Shown: positions 22,211 through 37,274 of the stretch, piece after piece | Position numbering within the stretch: position 1 is the stretch's first letter | Layout of the letters: each line of letters starts with the position of its first letter | Source of the DNA: Mesodorylaimus sp. YZB2_4 | Taxonomy: Eukaryota > Nematoda > Enoplea > Dorylaimida > Dorylaimidae | Length of the DNA: 64,000 bases | Direction: 5' to 3' | Assembly: GCA_030248295.1 (NCBI GenBank) | Contig: JASANH010001721.1 | Location: 62,001 to 126,000, forward strand | Made by a program: the position numbers and the translations under genes | The notes under the pieces: model-generated | What the model was told of the DNA's origin: nothing | Seen by the model: only the letters and a program-made list of their open reading frames with translations | Database searches by the model: none

Positions 22211-22684
22211 CATGACCCCCAGCCGTGAGTTACACCGGTCGGACCTAGCAATAACATTATGCACAGTTTTCACGATCAGAGGACGCTCTAGACAGTTCTG
22301 GCTTGATATCATAGTCTGTCACTAAAAAAATTCAGAATAAAGTTCGAAATGGAGACCTGGTCGCCCGCACTCCACTCCCATAAGCTGCCCATCGCGAGGT
22401 GAGCAAAAGCCCCATACAGCTGGTTTCATGCTTATGGCGCGATAACTCAAGACACCACTGCTGCTCTCTGCCATCACGCATACCGCAGATGTCAAGCCAT
22501 CCAGCCAAATACTCGGCCACACAAACCTGCTGTCCAAACAATACAGCCGTCCCTGGGGTTACAATATCGACCAAAAGACCTGACTAATTCACGCAAGCCT
22601 TCGACCCCTTTTATGATCTGCCACGATCAAAATCAAAACAAATTAATGAAAAGTTCATTACACAAACCATCTCTGAATCCAAAT

Positions 22685-25479
<2,795 letters not shown>

Positions 25480-25690
25480 GCAAAGCTGTGCGGGGACTGG
25501 CACTCACTGCAGCAGCGTCCCTCTGCGCGTCTCCACTCGGAGCACCTCGACGGCTTCCTCGGACAATGGAGAGCGGGCGGGCTTTGAACCCTGTCGGTGT
25601 TGGACAGCCGAGACTGTCAACTCATTCGGCTCACCCAGTGCCACTCGGAGCACCTCGACGGTACCGGGTGAGTCACCCACGGCCCCGGGC
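25480..25690 (-). repeat. family 2 SINE-like repeat, partial
   Basis: Shares GCAGCGTCCCTCTGCG.GTCTCC, a GAACCCTGTC block and GACAGCCGAGACTGTC with 51285-51600, and CTCGGAGCACCTCGACGG occurs twice inside it. The tRNA-like head is missing. Confidence 0.6.
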
Positions 25691-25697
25691 TCCATAA

Positions 25698-26160
25698 TTA
25701 GAACCTGAATAGCAGGTGGTCAGTTATACGAACCAAATTCACCAATATGTCTCTCACATTCTTGCATGAAGTCCAAACCTGCTTGACACTCGGACACGAC
25801 GCTGACGCATGCACGATCGTATCCGCTTCAGCTCCGCACACGTAACATTCTGGCGATTCATACACCCCACAAGTACAGCTTAGAGGGAGCAGCAAGGACT
25901 CGGGGTAACCTTGATGGAACCATGATTGCTTCCAGCTCTAAGCAGTGTCCAGGCCATTCCTGCACTACATGGTGTAGTTTGCACTGTTGAAATATTGTAT
26001 CTACTAGGATACGATGCAGCTTTCCTTCCCGCCATTGACAAGGTTTGACTTTAGCCATGTTCACCCATGGCATCTCGCTGCATTGCCTTGGCGTCTGTTT
26101 CCAAGCAACCGGAACTGAGAACGCAGTTTGCAAGTATCCGAAACGAGAGCAGCTGGCCAA
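25698..26160 (-). mobile_element. LINE relic, 3' end with zinc-binding domain after reverse transcriptase
   Basis: On the minus strand the frame reads ESPECYVCGAEADTIVHASA, then SCPSVKQVW, the C-x2-C...H...C pattern of the zf-RVT domain that follows the reverse transcriptase in non-LTR retrotransposons. Upstream codons in the adjacent frame (HHVVQEWPGHCLELEAIM) are separated by a frame break near 25890. No RT core remains here. Confidence 0.6.
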
Positions 26161-26637
26161 CTAGGGCTAATAGATCACGCCATTGGTGGAAGCGTTCTCT
26201 CCTATCCAATCAGTAACTACCCTTGGTAGTGGCCCGTCCTTGTACCATTCAAAAGACGAAACGGTTGTTGCACATCAGCTGATTAGCCAGTAAAGCTATG
26301 CTAAAGCTATCGAAATTTTGGACTGTATATACTGTGCTCGGACAGAAGATCAGGCTCTTCAAATCTGGTTTTTTTTCTTTGTGCAGCAGAAGTTTCTAAA
26401 ATTGCGAGGCTCTGTGGTGCCAGTAGCAAAAATATGTTGCATGCGTAGAAATTCTGAATAACCAGCATCTCGTGGGTATCGTGTCGATGATGCAGGTTCA
26501 CAGTCTGGTTCACATTCTCTGACACTCGCTACCAGCCGGCGAAGCACTGACATAAAACGAGTGCAAGTACAGCCACGCCACGCGAGCATAACAGAATTGT
26601 GATAATCGATGGTCGCATGATCGTACTACTTCGGAGG
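26161..26637 (+). other. intergenic stretch without supported gene
   Basis: Short frames on both strands without splice or domain support. Confidence 0.4.
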
Positions 26638-27306
26638 TCATACGCCCGTCTGCGTTTCTTCGTACTGAGCCAGTAGCACTTTCAACGGCGTCAGCGTGAG
26701 AGATGGCGGAGCTTGGAAGGTCTGATGTGACGCAGTTGTCGAGCTGACGGATGACAATGAATTGATCGATCGATGATCGACTGATTGCCGTGTCGACTTC
26801 CTGATCACAGACCCGTTCCTCTTCCGACCAGCAGAACTGGACGCCTTTACTGCGGTTTTCCAGGGCATGTTGACAGGCGGAATGACTTTCCTCTCTTCGT
26901 CAACTTCAGGTTGCTTCCCTTTCTCCTAAATTCCTTTCCACGTCTGTGTGCAGAAACCTTGTTACATAAAGGACATGCTTACAGAAATCCATTTGCTTTG
27001 TCCCTTCCTCGATCGCCTTCGCCGTTTGATCACGATCGCAGCAACAATTGCCACAAACAGCAACGCGAATACGGCCCCCATTGTTGCAATCGTCACGACG
27101 ACACTTGTAGGAATGCCAGACGAAGAATCGTCAGACTTGCTAATATAATCTTGCCCCGCAGCTTTAAGTGGATTGGACGTCGAAGTTTCAGGACTTCTGG
27201 CTTCATCTACCAAATCGGTCGCTGGCATTTCATGAATCGTCGCTCCATCCATTGCTTCCGAGGACCCAGTTTCGACTTTTGACGTTCGATATTTTGGCCA
27301 GAACAT
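26638..27306 (-). CDS. single-pass membrane protein, unknown
   Basis: Exons 27306-26983 and 26925-26638 join in phase 0 (donor GTAAGC, acceptor GGAATTTAG) to 203 residues. A polar, Ser/Thr/acidic segment comes first, then one strong membrane segment (VVVTIATMGAVFALLFVAIV), then KRRRRSRKG, and a basic, serine-rich cytosolic tail to the stop. Topology by the positive-inside rule is N-terminus outside. The first ATG of the exon is at 27306, without a signal peptide. An upstream exon supplying one is likely but not found; the frame stays open to about 27360. No family is recognised. Confidence 0.6.
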
Positions 27307-27570
27307 TCGGGAGAACGCAATGAGCAAAGTACGACACTGCCCGATAACGATACTGTACAATACGCTCAGGCAGACCCCCGCAGCGCCTCTGGGAAGTAGC
27401 GGTACCTATAAGCAAGAAATTATACTGGCAACCAGACATACAGTAGATGGAACGCGGAATGCCAGTGTAAAGCAGGTCACAGTGGCAGGCTGCAGGTGCT
27501 AACCTAAAGACCATTCGTACGTTTCTCTTCATCCCCCCTCCCGAAGAAGTATTCGCCCTCCTGCTATTAT

Positions 27571-27840
27571 GTGAACGCCCGCATCCGCAGTACACTAGCA
27601 TCAATCTCGCCAAACCAATGCGGATTCGTAAAGGGTGTTGGAACCACAGATGCCATGCATGCGGCTCGCCTACTAATGAAACGGCACTTTGAGAAAAAGA
27701 AAACAGTACTAACCATGGCCATATTGCAACTACATAGAGAAAGCATTCGATAGGGTGATTTACTACGACCTGATTTGGCAATCCGTCAGGTCGCACGTGC
27801 ATCTGAGACCTTCAGCATGTGCGATGGGTGCGACTGTTTA
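27571..27840 (+). mobile_element. LINE reverse transcriptase relic, frameshifted
   Basis: Reads ARIRSTLASISPNQCGFVKG and then MHAARLLMKRH, typical of RT blocks 2-3 in non-LTR elements. About position 27725 the frame shifts, and the other frame continues EKAFDRVIYYDLIW, the RT block holding the first catalytic aspartate. The relic ends soon after. Confidence 0.7.
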
Positions 27841-27964
27841 TAAGTGCGCAAAGAGGCCATGCACAGTATCAAAATGGATGTTACCCAAGGCTGCACTTCT
27901 CCACTGCTCTAGCATACTATGCATGGATGCGGGTATAATAGGCATGGGGTGATCTCCAGCCTAC

Positions 27965-28150
27965 CGGTGCAGTGGTTCAGGGAACCCGCCTGCCTATCCT
28001 CAGTCAGGGCCCGCACGAGACAGAGAGCGAGATGAAGTTCCAGAGTCCGGGCAGGCATTGGTAGAGGGCTGGTCTTGAGTTCCTGGTCTGAACTTGCTCT
28101 GTGAGCACTCCGGGCTCAGGGCCGTCAGAACCCCTTCGGCGGCCGACGCG
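27965..28150 (+). repeat. tRNA-like dispersed repeat, family 3
   Basis: GTGCAGTGGTTCAGGGAACC, TCAGTCAGGGC, TGTGAGCACTCCGGGCTCAG, CCGTCAGAACCCCTTCGGCG: the same order as the inverted copy at 20690-20890. Confidence 0.7.
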
Positions 28151-28181
28151 TGTGGCTGCTCCCAGAATTGAGAGTCTACAT

Positions 28182-28220
28182 TGCTATGCTATGCTATGCT
28201 ATGCTATGCTATGCTAAAGT
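28182..28220. repeat. pentanucleotide microsatellite (TATGC)n
   Basis: About seven tandem copies of TATGC (ctatgctatgctatg...). Confidence 0.9.
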
Positions 28221-29682
28221 TTACTATGCCAAAAGACTTACCAGTCCACTGATGAGGCACAGCACATAAAACAAGGACAAGATAGCCCTTGTGGTGTGGC
28301 GGTGTGGCGGAACGAGGTGTCCGTGGACAGCGTGGGATTGCTCCTGCGGCTGAGCCATCCTCTGGTCAGCCCTAGATAGCCCAAGGGCGAGCCAAAGATT
28401 TTACTGGCGGAGATAAGTACCACCTAAAGCACCCTGCTCTTCGTATACGATCAAACCGTCGTTGGCCCACAACACACAGCGGCCTTCAAAGGCTGATACA
28501 GAAGTGAAAGGGTGCCTGGTGAAATACGGCATGAAACTACTGTGGATCTCAAGAAAATGGAACATCTGGACTATCTGGCGCAGACCAACAGCTCTGTAAC
28601 AGTGGGTGGGATCGTAATACAAGACAGCACGGTTCAAATACTTGGGATTCTATATGGTGGCCGACGTACTCGTAGACACTTTGGCGGATATAAGGCTGAG
28701 AATTCGCAAGCCATAGAAGAAGTGGCGGCAATTGACAAGTATACTGTATGACCTGGAAATGTAAGCACCTCAAATGAAACGTGCACAAAAAAGTGGCTAT
28801 ACAGATCGGAATCTTGGCCCATAACAGGAAACACGATTAGGCGCTTCACAATATGAAAATAAGAATGCTACGACGCTCGGGTTGACAAGGGGGACCACGT
28901 AATGAGCAGCATAAGTATGCGCAAGGTGCCGGGGATCGCACCCATAAACGATAAGATGGCGGAATCTCGACTGAGGTGAGACGGTGCGGGTATATGATGC
29001 GCACAGACCCGGATTCAAAATGCCGTGCAGCGATGAAATTAGGTCCCAGAGGGAAACGGCCACTCAGCAGATCGAAGAAACGATGGTTGGACACTTTCAA
29101 AGCATGTAGACATGAATAGAGTGAATGTGAGTCCACGAGACGCAACAGACGGGACAAAGCCTAAAAGCAGCCCTAGCTCAAGGCGGGACTAAATTCTTGC
29201 ACAGTTATGATAGGGAGGGGAGAATGAATAATCGAGTACTGCGTAATATCATGGAGAAGACGGAACAACAAGCAAGTGCCTGGCTTCATGAATTTCTGGC
29301 TCGACTTCGACTTTTGTCAAAGGGCTGGAAGTGGCGTCGTTGAGGAGGTCACAGAACCACATGTAGCCCTTTATCCAGTTTTACCTCATGAACTTTGCAC
29401 TGGTGATGTTTAAGTCAGGGCTCATCTTCTCACCATGGGAAGGGCCGATGGTAGTGCGTTCTACCGTAGATTGTGCCTCTTTATTTCTGGGTTCTATGTA
29501 TTCAGTGACCGCGCTCTTGCCTTATCTTTTCTAGATACATACTTTTACCCCCCCCCCGCTTTACACTCTGCACCATAGGCCGCAGTAACTCAACCATGGA
29601 TACATTATCCATGAACTCAACTCAAGGAAGCACGACTCGTAATTTATGTGAGAATAAGCCTTTTCTTTTCGAAATTTTTTAC
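28221..29682 (+). other. intergenic stretch, no gene seen
   Basis: Several frames of 60-100 codons exist on the minus strand (for example 28846-29157) but have no family signature, and the DNA looks repeat-like (GTGCCGGGGATCGCACCC near 28926). A poly-C run lies at 29549-29557. Confidence 0.4.
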
Positions 29683-30024
29683 ATGACGCAGCTTTGGATT
29701 CTCTCGATCGTATTTCTAACATTAGCTCAACCAATTTCCTCTGTTCTGGATTATCCACTCAAATGTTCGTGGTGGACATGGGCCGAATGGGATCGTCGCG
29801 ATTGTCTTCCTTTCGGTCATCCTGATTGCGCTAAAGAAAAGCGTAACGAAGTTCGAACCCGACAAGTGTTCTGGCGCCCGAAGTATGGACAGAAATTGTG
29901 TTCGGGAAAGTTCACCGATTATCGTCCGTGCATTTGTCTGCCCCCCGAAGCTATCGCATATATAACGCCGCCCAAACCGAAGACCATCAGCCAGGAGATC
30001 GATCATTTTCTCAATATGCACTGA
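29683..30024 (+). CDS. small secreted protein with thrombospondin type-1-like domain
   Basis: ATG at 29683 starts a signal peptide (MTQLWILSIVFLTLAQPISS), and the mature part has six cysteines. The pattern CSWWTWAEWDRRDC, then RTRQVFWRP, then KLCSGKFTDYRPCIC resembles a TSP1 repeat: W-x2-W-x2-W, spaced cysteines, an R-x-R strand and a final RPC. The frame is open 29 codons further upstream to an ATG at 29596, but that would bury the signal peptide, so the inner start is preferred. Single exon, 113 residues. TSP1 domains bind extracellular matrix and glycans; here the role is unknown. Confidence 0.65.
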   Translation: MTQLWILSIVFLTLAQPISSVLDYPLKCSWWTWAEWDRRDCLPFGHPDCAKEKRNEVRTRQVFWRPKYGQKLCSGKFTDYRPCICLPPEAIAYITPPKPKTISQEIDHFLNMH

Positions 30025-30402
30025 AGAAGGGTCTTTGATTATGAGTATATTGTAGAATATGAAAAAGTCAGGGGAAGATCAATCGGTATGTCAGCTATTC
30101 TTGGTTGGGGTATTTGGTTGTACTGATGGGTTGTGACATAGCTTTTTGTGGTTAGTTTCACTTGTTTGTTAAAATTTATGAGCGGGGACCCTGACAAGCT
30201 ATTACATTTCTTTAAACTAGGTATAATGACCGGCCCTATACGTAAATACTGTACATGCAAGATATGCTACTGCAATGTGTACCTTCCATATCACACAACG
30301 CATACTGTAGAGCGAGCGAGGGGCACAACGCTTAGTGTGCGTCCATAAGCCAATGAGGGAGAGCATAAGTATGCCCCAGTCTTACGTGGGCAAATAAACT
30401 TC
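30025..30402 (+). other. intergenic stretch between convergent genes
   Basis: Holds the 3' ends of two convergent genes. No further gene is seen. Confidence 0.4.
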
Positions 30403-33053
30403 TTATAGCCGGCGAATAGGGTACTTTTCTGAAGGTCTCATTAATGAGGTGCTGGAAAACTCTTCCAGCTCCCTTTCTTCTACTTCCGTCCCATTTTCTG
30501 TGCCTCTTGTAGACTGAAATAGCCTCTTGTCTTCCTTATCACGCATGTTCGCGTTCGCTCCCTCGCTTCTTCTTGGTCGCTGATTCGAAAACATCTTTCG
30601 GAAAACGGCTTTCATAATAACGGATTGAATGTTACTCGCAGGTGCTTCAACGACCATGTTGAGGAGGAAGGCAATCAGGTAGGAAACTAGTGTCATGACG
30701 AGTACCAATATTATCATTTCTATATGAGTGTGTCGGAGTCTGGGTCGGCCTCCCATCCCCACTGAATATGAGTAGACGATCCCGAACACAATGGGCATAT
30801 GTATCAGGTAACACGAATAGGTCAAATTCGATAAGAAGACCATGGGACGACATCCCAAAAAATAGTCCAAATACTTGGCTCGGGGCGAGCGTTGACACGC
30901 GAATACGACCCAGCCCCATCCTGCTGCCCACACGGCCGATATGAGTCCACTGTAGAGGGCATCGTAAATACGACTTCTCAAACCACTGGCCACGCATTGA
31001 ATACCAAAGACGGCCCAAAGTATGAATACTGCTGCCAGGACAGAGGCAGGCCAATAAACCTTGGCTGGAATGTCATTTCGATTGTCATCGTTGCCTTTTC
31101 GAGCAAATTTGAACAAGGCATATCCGACAGCCAGTCCGACTAAATACGAGCTCCACCATCCCTGAGGCCGCATATATATATCGAATGAATAACGGCCGAA
31201 ATTCTGATCATATCCTACCATGGGTACCATTAACATTAGGTTAGGGGGGTAGTTATAATGCAGCACCAGCCACGCCTTGATCATGCATGAGAGCACGAAT
31301 AGGACGGCCAGTGCAATCAGGCCAATTCTTGGTCTATGCTGGATCAGACAGACGAGAGGTAAATTCAGAAGAAATAGTTGAAAATCCACGGCCAAGTACC
31401 AAGTCCAAGTAGCGCATGAGTTGACATGTTGTAAGTTCTGAACCAAAAGCAGCTGGCGCCAGTAGTCTTTGGGACACTGGCGAGCAGTGTCGATATAAAA
31501 CCAAATCGGAAAGTTGAAATAAGATAACACTTCTGTCAGCAGCACTGTTGAGAACATGAGCAATGGTACCAGACGGAGGTATCGATTCACAATAGCGCAT
31601 ATCCACATGATGGGAGAGAAGCGTTTGTTCTTGGATTCCTCAAATTTGATCAAAGTCACCAGCATCTGCAATGCCGCGCCCAACATGAAGAAGGTGCCCA
31701 CAGAGTAGGTAGCATTGTACATTATTGGGCCTAAAGGATGGTCACGAAAGGAGACTCTGGCTTGGTCCAAGTCCACATCAAATGCCTGCTTGACGAGATA
31801 CACGTGGCAGAACATCATGAATAGCATGGTCAAGGCCTTTAGGCCGTTCATACTTCCAACCGCTTGTTCGGAAATGTGCGACAGCTTCTTGAAATTGTGT
31901 TGAAGCGAGAAAATCTGCTGGAAGACTTTTGAGGCGGTTGATTGATTTTTGTTGGCTTGCCTGCACAGTAAAACAAGTCAGGTAAAGGATCACTGCAGCC
32001 ATAGTGATTGGACATGGTGAAAGGGGGGGATCGGCTGACCCGGGATCGAAGAACTAATACTATGTGCCTCATGCAGAAACCGCAAAGAAACCTTAGTGTA
32101 ACCAGGCCTGGCAGGCGTAGGAGGGAGGCGGCCGACCGAAGTCGGCGGGACAAAAACTCCGACGGAGAAGGAAAGTCTCAACACCAAAAAAACAAGAAAA
32201 ACCCCCCTTAGCACCCAAGCTCATGCTCGTAGGAACGGTACTCACCAATACGATCACCTTTGGAGCAAGGACTTTGAACTTACCTCTTTTGCAAAACTGA
32301 AGCCACGATCAGCAATACTAGCAATACAAGGAAGGATGAAACCACTAGCCACGATCGTGGTCTCGTGTACCAATCCACTACTTGATAGCCCGGCACACAA
32401 TTCAAGCTTGTCTTCATATCAGTAGTCTCGTTTGGCCTAAGGTCTGCCCAATATTTGGTCACTGATTTGCTCAACCGGCTCCCGATGACACTGGCCTCCT
32501 TCTGGGTGCACGAATCAGGTAAGCAATAACCCACCACTAAATGATGCTTAATATCATCGCCAGTTTCGATCTCGTACGCACAATACTGAGTTTTCCTCTT
32601 CTCCTCGTTTCTGGAATAAAAACGAGCCAGTTTGCATTGTATGTCATTCGAAACCCAATTCCAGTGATTTAACGTCCATAAACCATATTTGACTTCGGAA
32701 CCCCAAGTGCCGAATGTCGTGACGATATCGATTTCTCTGTCTGACAGTCTAGTCAAGTTGCCCAATGTGATATTTATCATCAATTCTTTATATAATTCAA
32801 GATTCCTCTGTAATAATGACTGGCAAAGGCCTCTTTCGTTGCGGTCGCTAATTTGGTCGAATTGCTTTTTTAACTCGTCAGAAAAGGCCGTTATGTCCAA
32901 TGAGCCAAATCTTAGCGTATCATTGCTCAATTCCATCTCCGCCAAACGTGATTCGTGCCAGAACGGAGTGGACATGGTTTTGCCATCGTGCACCTCTTCG
33001 TGAACAAAAGCCGTGGTTAGGGTAACAAACAGTAGCAAAGTTAAATTCTGCAT
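30403..33053 (-). CDS. NRF-6-like (nose resistant to fluoxetine) acyltransferase-3 family membrane protein
   Basis: Two exons, 33053-32284 and 31960-30403, join in phase 2 to 775 residues. The N-terminus has a signal peptide (MQNLTLLLFVTLTTAFV) and an extracellular NRF domain with paired cysteines (ERGLCQSLLQRN, IQCKLARF, YCAYEIET, GYCLPDSC, LNCVPGY). A membrane anchor (WLVVSSFLVLLVLLIVASVL) follows. Exon 2 starts the acyltransferase-3 domain: SMNGLKALTMLFMMFCHVYL, about ten membrane helices, NRYLRLVPLLM and a late PMVFLSNLTYSCYLIHMP. This family transfers acyl groups across membranes; in C. elegans NRF-6 and relatives act in gut/hypodermis uptake and yolk transport. Family length is typical. 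A charged tail (KDKEDKRLFQSTRG-like) ends the protein. The 323-base intron carries a family 6 repeat fragment (32120-32185). Confidence 0.93.
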
Positions 33054-33699
33054 GTTTGACGAAAAATACAAGGAATACAAGGCGTACGAACCAAGCACAG
33101 TGTCTCTACATGTAGCTGTGTGACTGATTGTCGCACTTTGACTCGATTCCCAGTGCAGTTGCAATGTGCACTGTCCGTGCGCGCGCATGGGCGTAGAACA
33201 TGAGACGTATTCTTCGAAAACTGGTCTCTTTCGCAATCGTGCACAAATGGTAGTATACAATAGAAGGCAATCAATGGGGTGCAGATGCGACCTCCCACGC
33301 AACACAAATGTTCAAAATATCCGGGGCAAATGATACGTGTCCTCCTTTAGGGATCAAAATGAAATTTAGGGTTTCCGTGGATTCAACATAGTCGACTATG
33401 AGGTTTCTCTCTAGAATTGTATGCGTCTGTTTGTCGAAAAGGCTGTGAGTGAGACAGATGGCATTCAGTTTTAAATGATTCGTTTGGATGACACATGCTG
33501 TTTTTGCTTATGGCGGGTGTGACTATGATGAGTGTATACAGCACTTTACGTCTATTACTGACTCGTAACTGCCAAACGAATACAGCATGTTTCCACAAAT
33601 ATGTACCAATACTAACAAATAAGATTCACATGCTAAGCCAATTTGCTGCCCATTTCCAGCCTTAGCTGCTTCACTTCCCAAACAACCCTTGCTATCAGC
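33054..33699 (+). other. intergenic stretch between two minus-strand genes
   Basis: Probably 5' region of the NRF-like gene and 3' region of the TRPV gene. No coding frame is supported. Confidence 0.4.
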
Positions 33700-36600
33700 T
33701 TAGGTATGGTTATGAACAGGGAGCACATGCTGAAACGCAGTGGGTATTGGGTTCGAGCTCGAGCCAATCATGTCTCCTTGCAGCCGCCGTTTATACAAGA
33801 TTCGTTTCTCTTCTAAGAACAGCTTACGATCTGAGGTACGATCCTTCTTTTGCTGACGCTTTTCTTCATCCTGTAACGATCAGATTACTGAGCAGCCAGA
33901 ACAGGAATAACTACCGACTTATAACTTACTGACAAACGAGTCCTGACCACGAATGATCGTTTCGTTTTATCCGTGCCAGTTGGACGCGAATACTTAAGAA
34001 GTGCTAGCAGACGATCTTGTGGTGTCAATGTCTGTTCCAACATCAAGATCACTTTGGCCCACTGAAGATATGATTGAGCCAGTCACCGGCGACACAGGGT
34101 CAGAAAGTACTAGCTTACCTGACGTTTCCACTCCTTCTGAGTTTCCGCAATTTGTTCGTACGTCCGTTCCATCGAAGCGATCAACATGTTGATCAACATG
34201 ATGAACACTGCCAACTCGAAGATAACAAAGAGTATCTACAATAACGTGAAGATCAGTCCTCCGACAGGCTTTATCCCAGCCTAATTACGACAGGCAATCA
34301 TGCGGAGAGCCTTACCTTTCCCAAGGGGGCCAGGTTACAACTCGGCAGGACTTGAAAAAATGTCTGAAATTCTCCTATGCTGCACATGAACAAGCGAACT
34401 ATGCATTCGAAGGGACTCTTGAACGAATCAGCCCACTGCATGGCTGGCCCATCGATTTCGTCAGGATCCTTTCCGCGATGACATCCAAGAAAAATAATAT
34501 AGAAGGCTAAAAATTGGCCTTGTTTGGAATGACCTGTTACAGAAAATGAAAAAAACTCACCTTGCGAAAACCCCATCAAAAAGATAATGTAGATCAAGAA
34601 GAAACGAAATACGTCTCCTGTTATCATTTTGTAGAACATAAGAACGAAAGGACCAACCATTTTGACGCCGCTGAAAATCAGACCCATGCACTCTTCTATG
34701 AGAGGACTCCAAGCCCTCACCCGTAGCTAATTCATTCTCCTCTACGCAAACGTGTCCTCCTCATGCATGCGTGTCGCGCAACACTGGTCACCGTACCGGC
34801 AAAAAAACAAAAAGTGAACGGATGTGGTCAATATGGCAATGACACAAAGTACGTCCTCGACTTCGATCAAGCAAGTGATTCGAAACGGAATCATCAGAAT
34901 AATGACAAAAAACGATAAGTGAAAGGAAATTTTTGCAGGAAACGCAGCCTGAAACGAAAAAGGGTTTGCCCAGTCTAACTCTCACTCTTTCGCGATTTAT
35001 TACTAATGTGCGGAAAAATAATCTCCATCCAACCCGTTTAATGTGCAGTCCAGACATCACGGTGTAGATCAGTGCCCCGATGATAGTACAAGCTTCGAAC
35101 ACTGAGCGAACCTGAAGTATACAGAAGAATTTGAAGTACAAAAAGGTTTAGGTGGCGGTTACAGTAATCCACGAGCATACTATGAATTCTGTCATCTTGT
35201 CGTCCCCGTCCTCGATCACCCATAAATAGCAATCCCAGCTGCACCATTTGCGGCGAATGGGTGTAATGTTAGCAATGATCGGGCTTGTCATATTTTCATC
35301 AAAGATATCATAAATGTAAGTTGTAATGTTATCTGTGCAGACGCTTGGTTCGGCTGGAAAGTAAAATCGATCTTTTCCCTGATCGGTCGTGAGCGCGATG
35401 CCCAAACTTACGTTGATCCTCGTAATACTCCCTGCTTCTCATCGGGCGATAGTAAAATGCGGTGAAAAAGCAGAAAAAATATAAACAAAAGGCTGCAAAT
35501 TGCTGTCTTAGCCTGAATGTAGTGAAAAACAATGCATGTGCTGATTAACCATGGAGCAACAGGACCTGACTTACTTCCTCTTCCCAAATGCTTTCCATTT
35601 TTCTTCTAAAACATCTTCGATCAGTCCGTCAAGTAGGTCCAAGTGGGATGTAGTTTCCTGTTTTGGAAGATCAGTGCTATATGAGCTCATTAGTTCTTAC
35701 CTGTCCCTAAACTCCGACGTACCCCGTATACGATCAAGGACAGAGCAGAGAGCTTGTTCAGTTCTCCTGTCGACTGATTCACTGTGTCGATATACTCCAA
35801 AGGATATGCTGAGCAGACCACATCTCCGTATGTCCACAGAACTGTCCTTTCAATGGCTAGAACGTGATCAAACATCTGCAAGGAGACGGCGTCTATTGAG
35901 TTTTTGACCGACTAGACTCAGAACGACTCACATCATTTTTCCCCAATTTAGCAGCCAGAGTTAACGGAGTCAAATTCTGGTTGTTTGTAATGTGCAGTTT
36001 TGCACCCATTCTGTACGCCACGTCAAACATGTCCTGCAGGAAGGGGTCGTGAAAAGGAGTATACTGTAGAACATGTACATCGAGAGAAGGCCCTACCGAG
36101 TAGTCGTGTATAACCATCAGATGCAGAACAGTATTTCCGTTCGTGTCTTTCATATTCGGATCGGCATTCTTGGCGCGCAGAAGCCGAAAGCAATCAAATT
36201 GGCGAGTGCAAGCGGCGAAAGACAGAGGATATTCACCCCAGTAAGTGCGTCTGGAATGAGCAAGAGCTACTTCATACATGAAGAGTACTGTACGAGAGAA
36301 ACTCATACCCGGTATAATTAGTCTTTGAACTGACATCCACCCACTCATGCTCCAAAGAATCGTTTCTAGTGGCCTTTTGATCATCCGGACAGAAAAAGGC
36401 GCCATAGCAGCGTTGATGCACATCGGCTCCATGTTGAAGCAAAAATCTAACCATGGCCGAATCTTCGTTTACGATGGCTTGATGTAAAGGACTTTGGCCT
36501 GATCGCGTGAGTACAAGCACTATGAAAAGGGGCTCGAGGAAGCCCTGACAAAAGAGATTATCTTACCGTAATACTCTTCCGACAAGTAAATATCGTTGAC

Positions 36601-37274
36601 CAATTTTGGAAAGGTTTCGACCAGCCGCCGTGCAACCTCGTTATGAATCGACGTTCCGTGCAGTAAGCACAAATGAAGCAAGGTTTCGCCCATAGCCCCT
36701 CGTTGGTTCATGTCCCATACCAGCTCACGATACTTGGATCCGCCTTTGCCCCCTTTTCCACCGCCACCTTCCAATCTTTTCAGTACTGCAAAAGGTCGAG
36801 GGTCGACTCCCGAGGTGATGCAGTCCAGCGCACGCCTTACCTTTCATCATATCTCCTTGCTGAGCATCTTGATCGACATTATCTAGAATATTCGGCCCGC
36901 TCTTTCCTTTACCCTTTTTCCGTCTTAGCGCGCCTAGCATAGCATTTCTTTCGTTGTTCCTCATTTTTACCAGTTCTGCGATGGCCACAAGTTTCCCCTT
37001 GCCTCCTCCGTAGAGAAACTTGAGAACCTGCAAGACACAATATATAATCGACTCAAAAATCCATCCCTGTATTTTAGAATCTTGCCTTATGTTCTACGTA
37101 TCCATCGAATATATTGTAATCGCCTGAACTCAATGCGTATTTCATCCATTGTAGCAACTCACCACCACCCTCGTAGTCCACCAGTTGATAAAGCGGATTT
37201 CCTTTATCGGCTTGAGCCTTTTTCAGACCAGTTACGATGTTAGCAGTGGCTCCACTCGACTCAGTGTTACCCAT
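33700..37274 (-). CDS. TRPV-family cation channel (OSM-9/OCR/Inactive/Nanchung type)
   Basis: Non-selective cation channel subunit, in animals typically in sensory cilia. Seventeen exons join without a break to 833 residues: 37274-37086, 37027-36841, 36785-36567, 36498-36309, 36250-36097, 36033-35932, 35875-35723, 35657-35575, 35512-35412, 35353-35181, 35111-35034, 34948-34797, 34670-34561, 34506-34316, 34235-34119, 34061-33930, 33870-33700. Residues about 130-400 hold ankyrin repeats (GETLLHLCLLHG, SPLHQAIVNED, EYPLSFAACTRQFDCFRLL, NGNTVLHLMVIHD, NLTPLTLAAKLGKND). Six membrane segments follow: S1 in FAAFCLYFFCFFTAFYY, S2-S4 to about residue 600, S5 in FFLIYIIFLMGFSQAFY, the pore stretch CSIGEFQTFF, and S6 LFVIFELAVFIMLINMLIAS, then the TRP-like helix. 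Intron 1 uses a GC donor (AAG|GCAAGA); exon 11 ends at a weak donor GTTGGA. The gene looks intact. Confidence 0.93.

Noticed and set aside
27230..27802. 190-codon open frame on the minus strand
   Set aside because: It overlaps the LINE RT relic on the other strand and the true exon of the membrane protein in another frame; composition is not protein-like.
28846..29157. 103-codon minus-strand frame
   Set aside because: Looks like translated repeat sequence; no family signature and no splice context.
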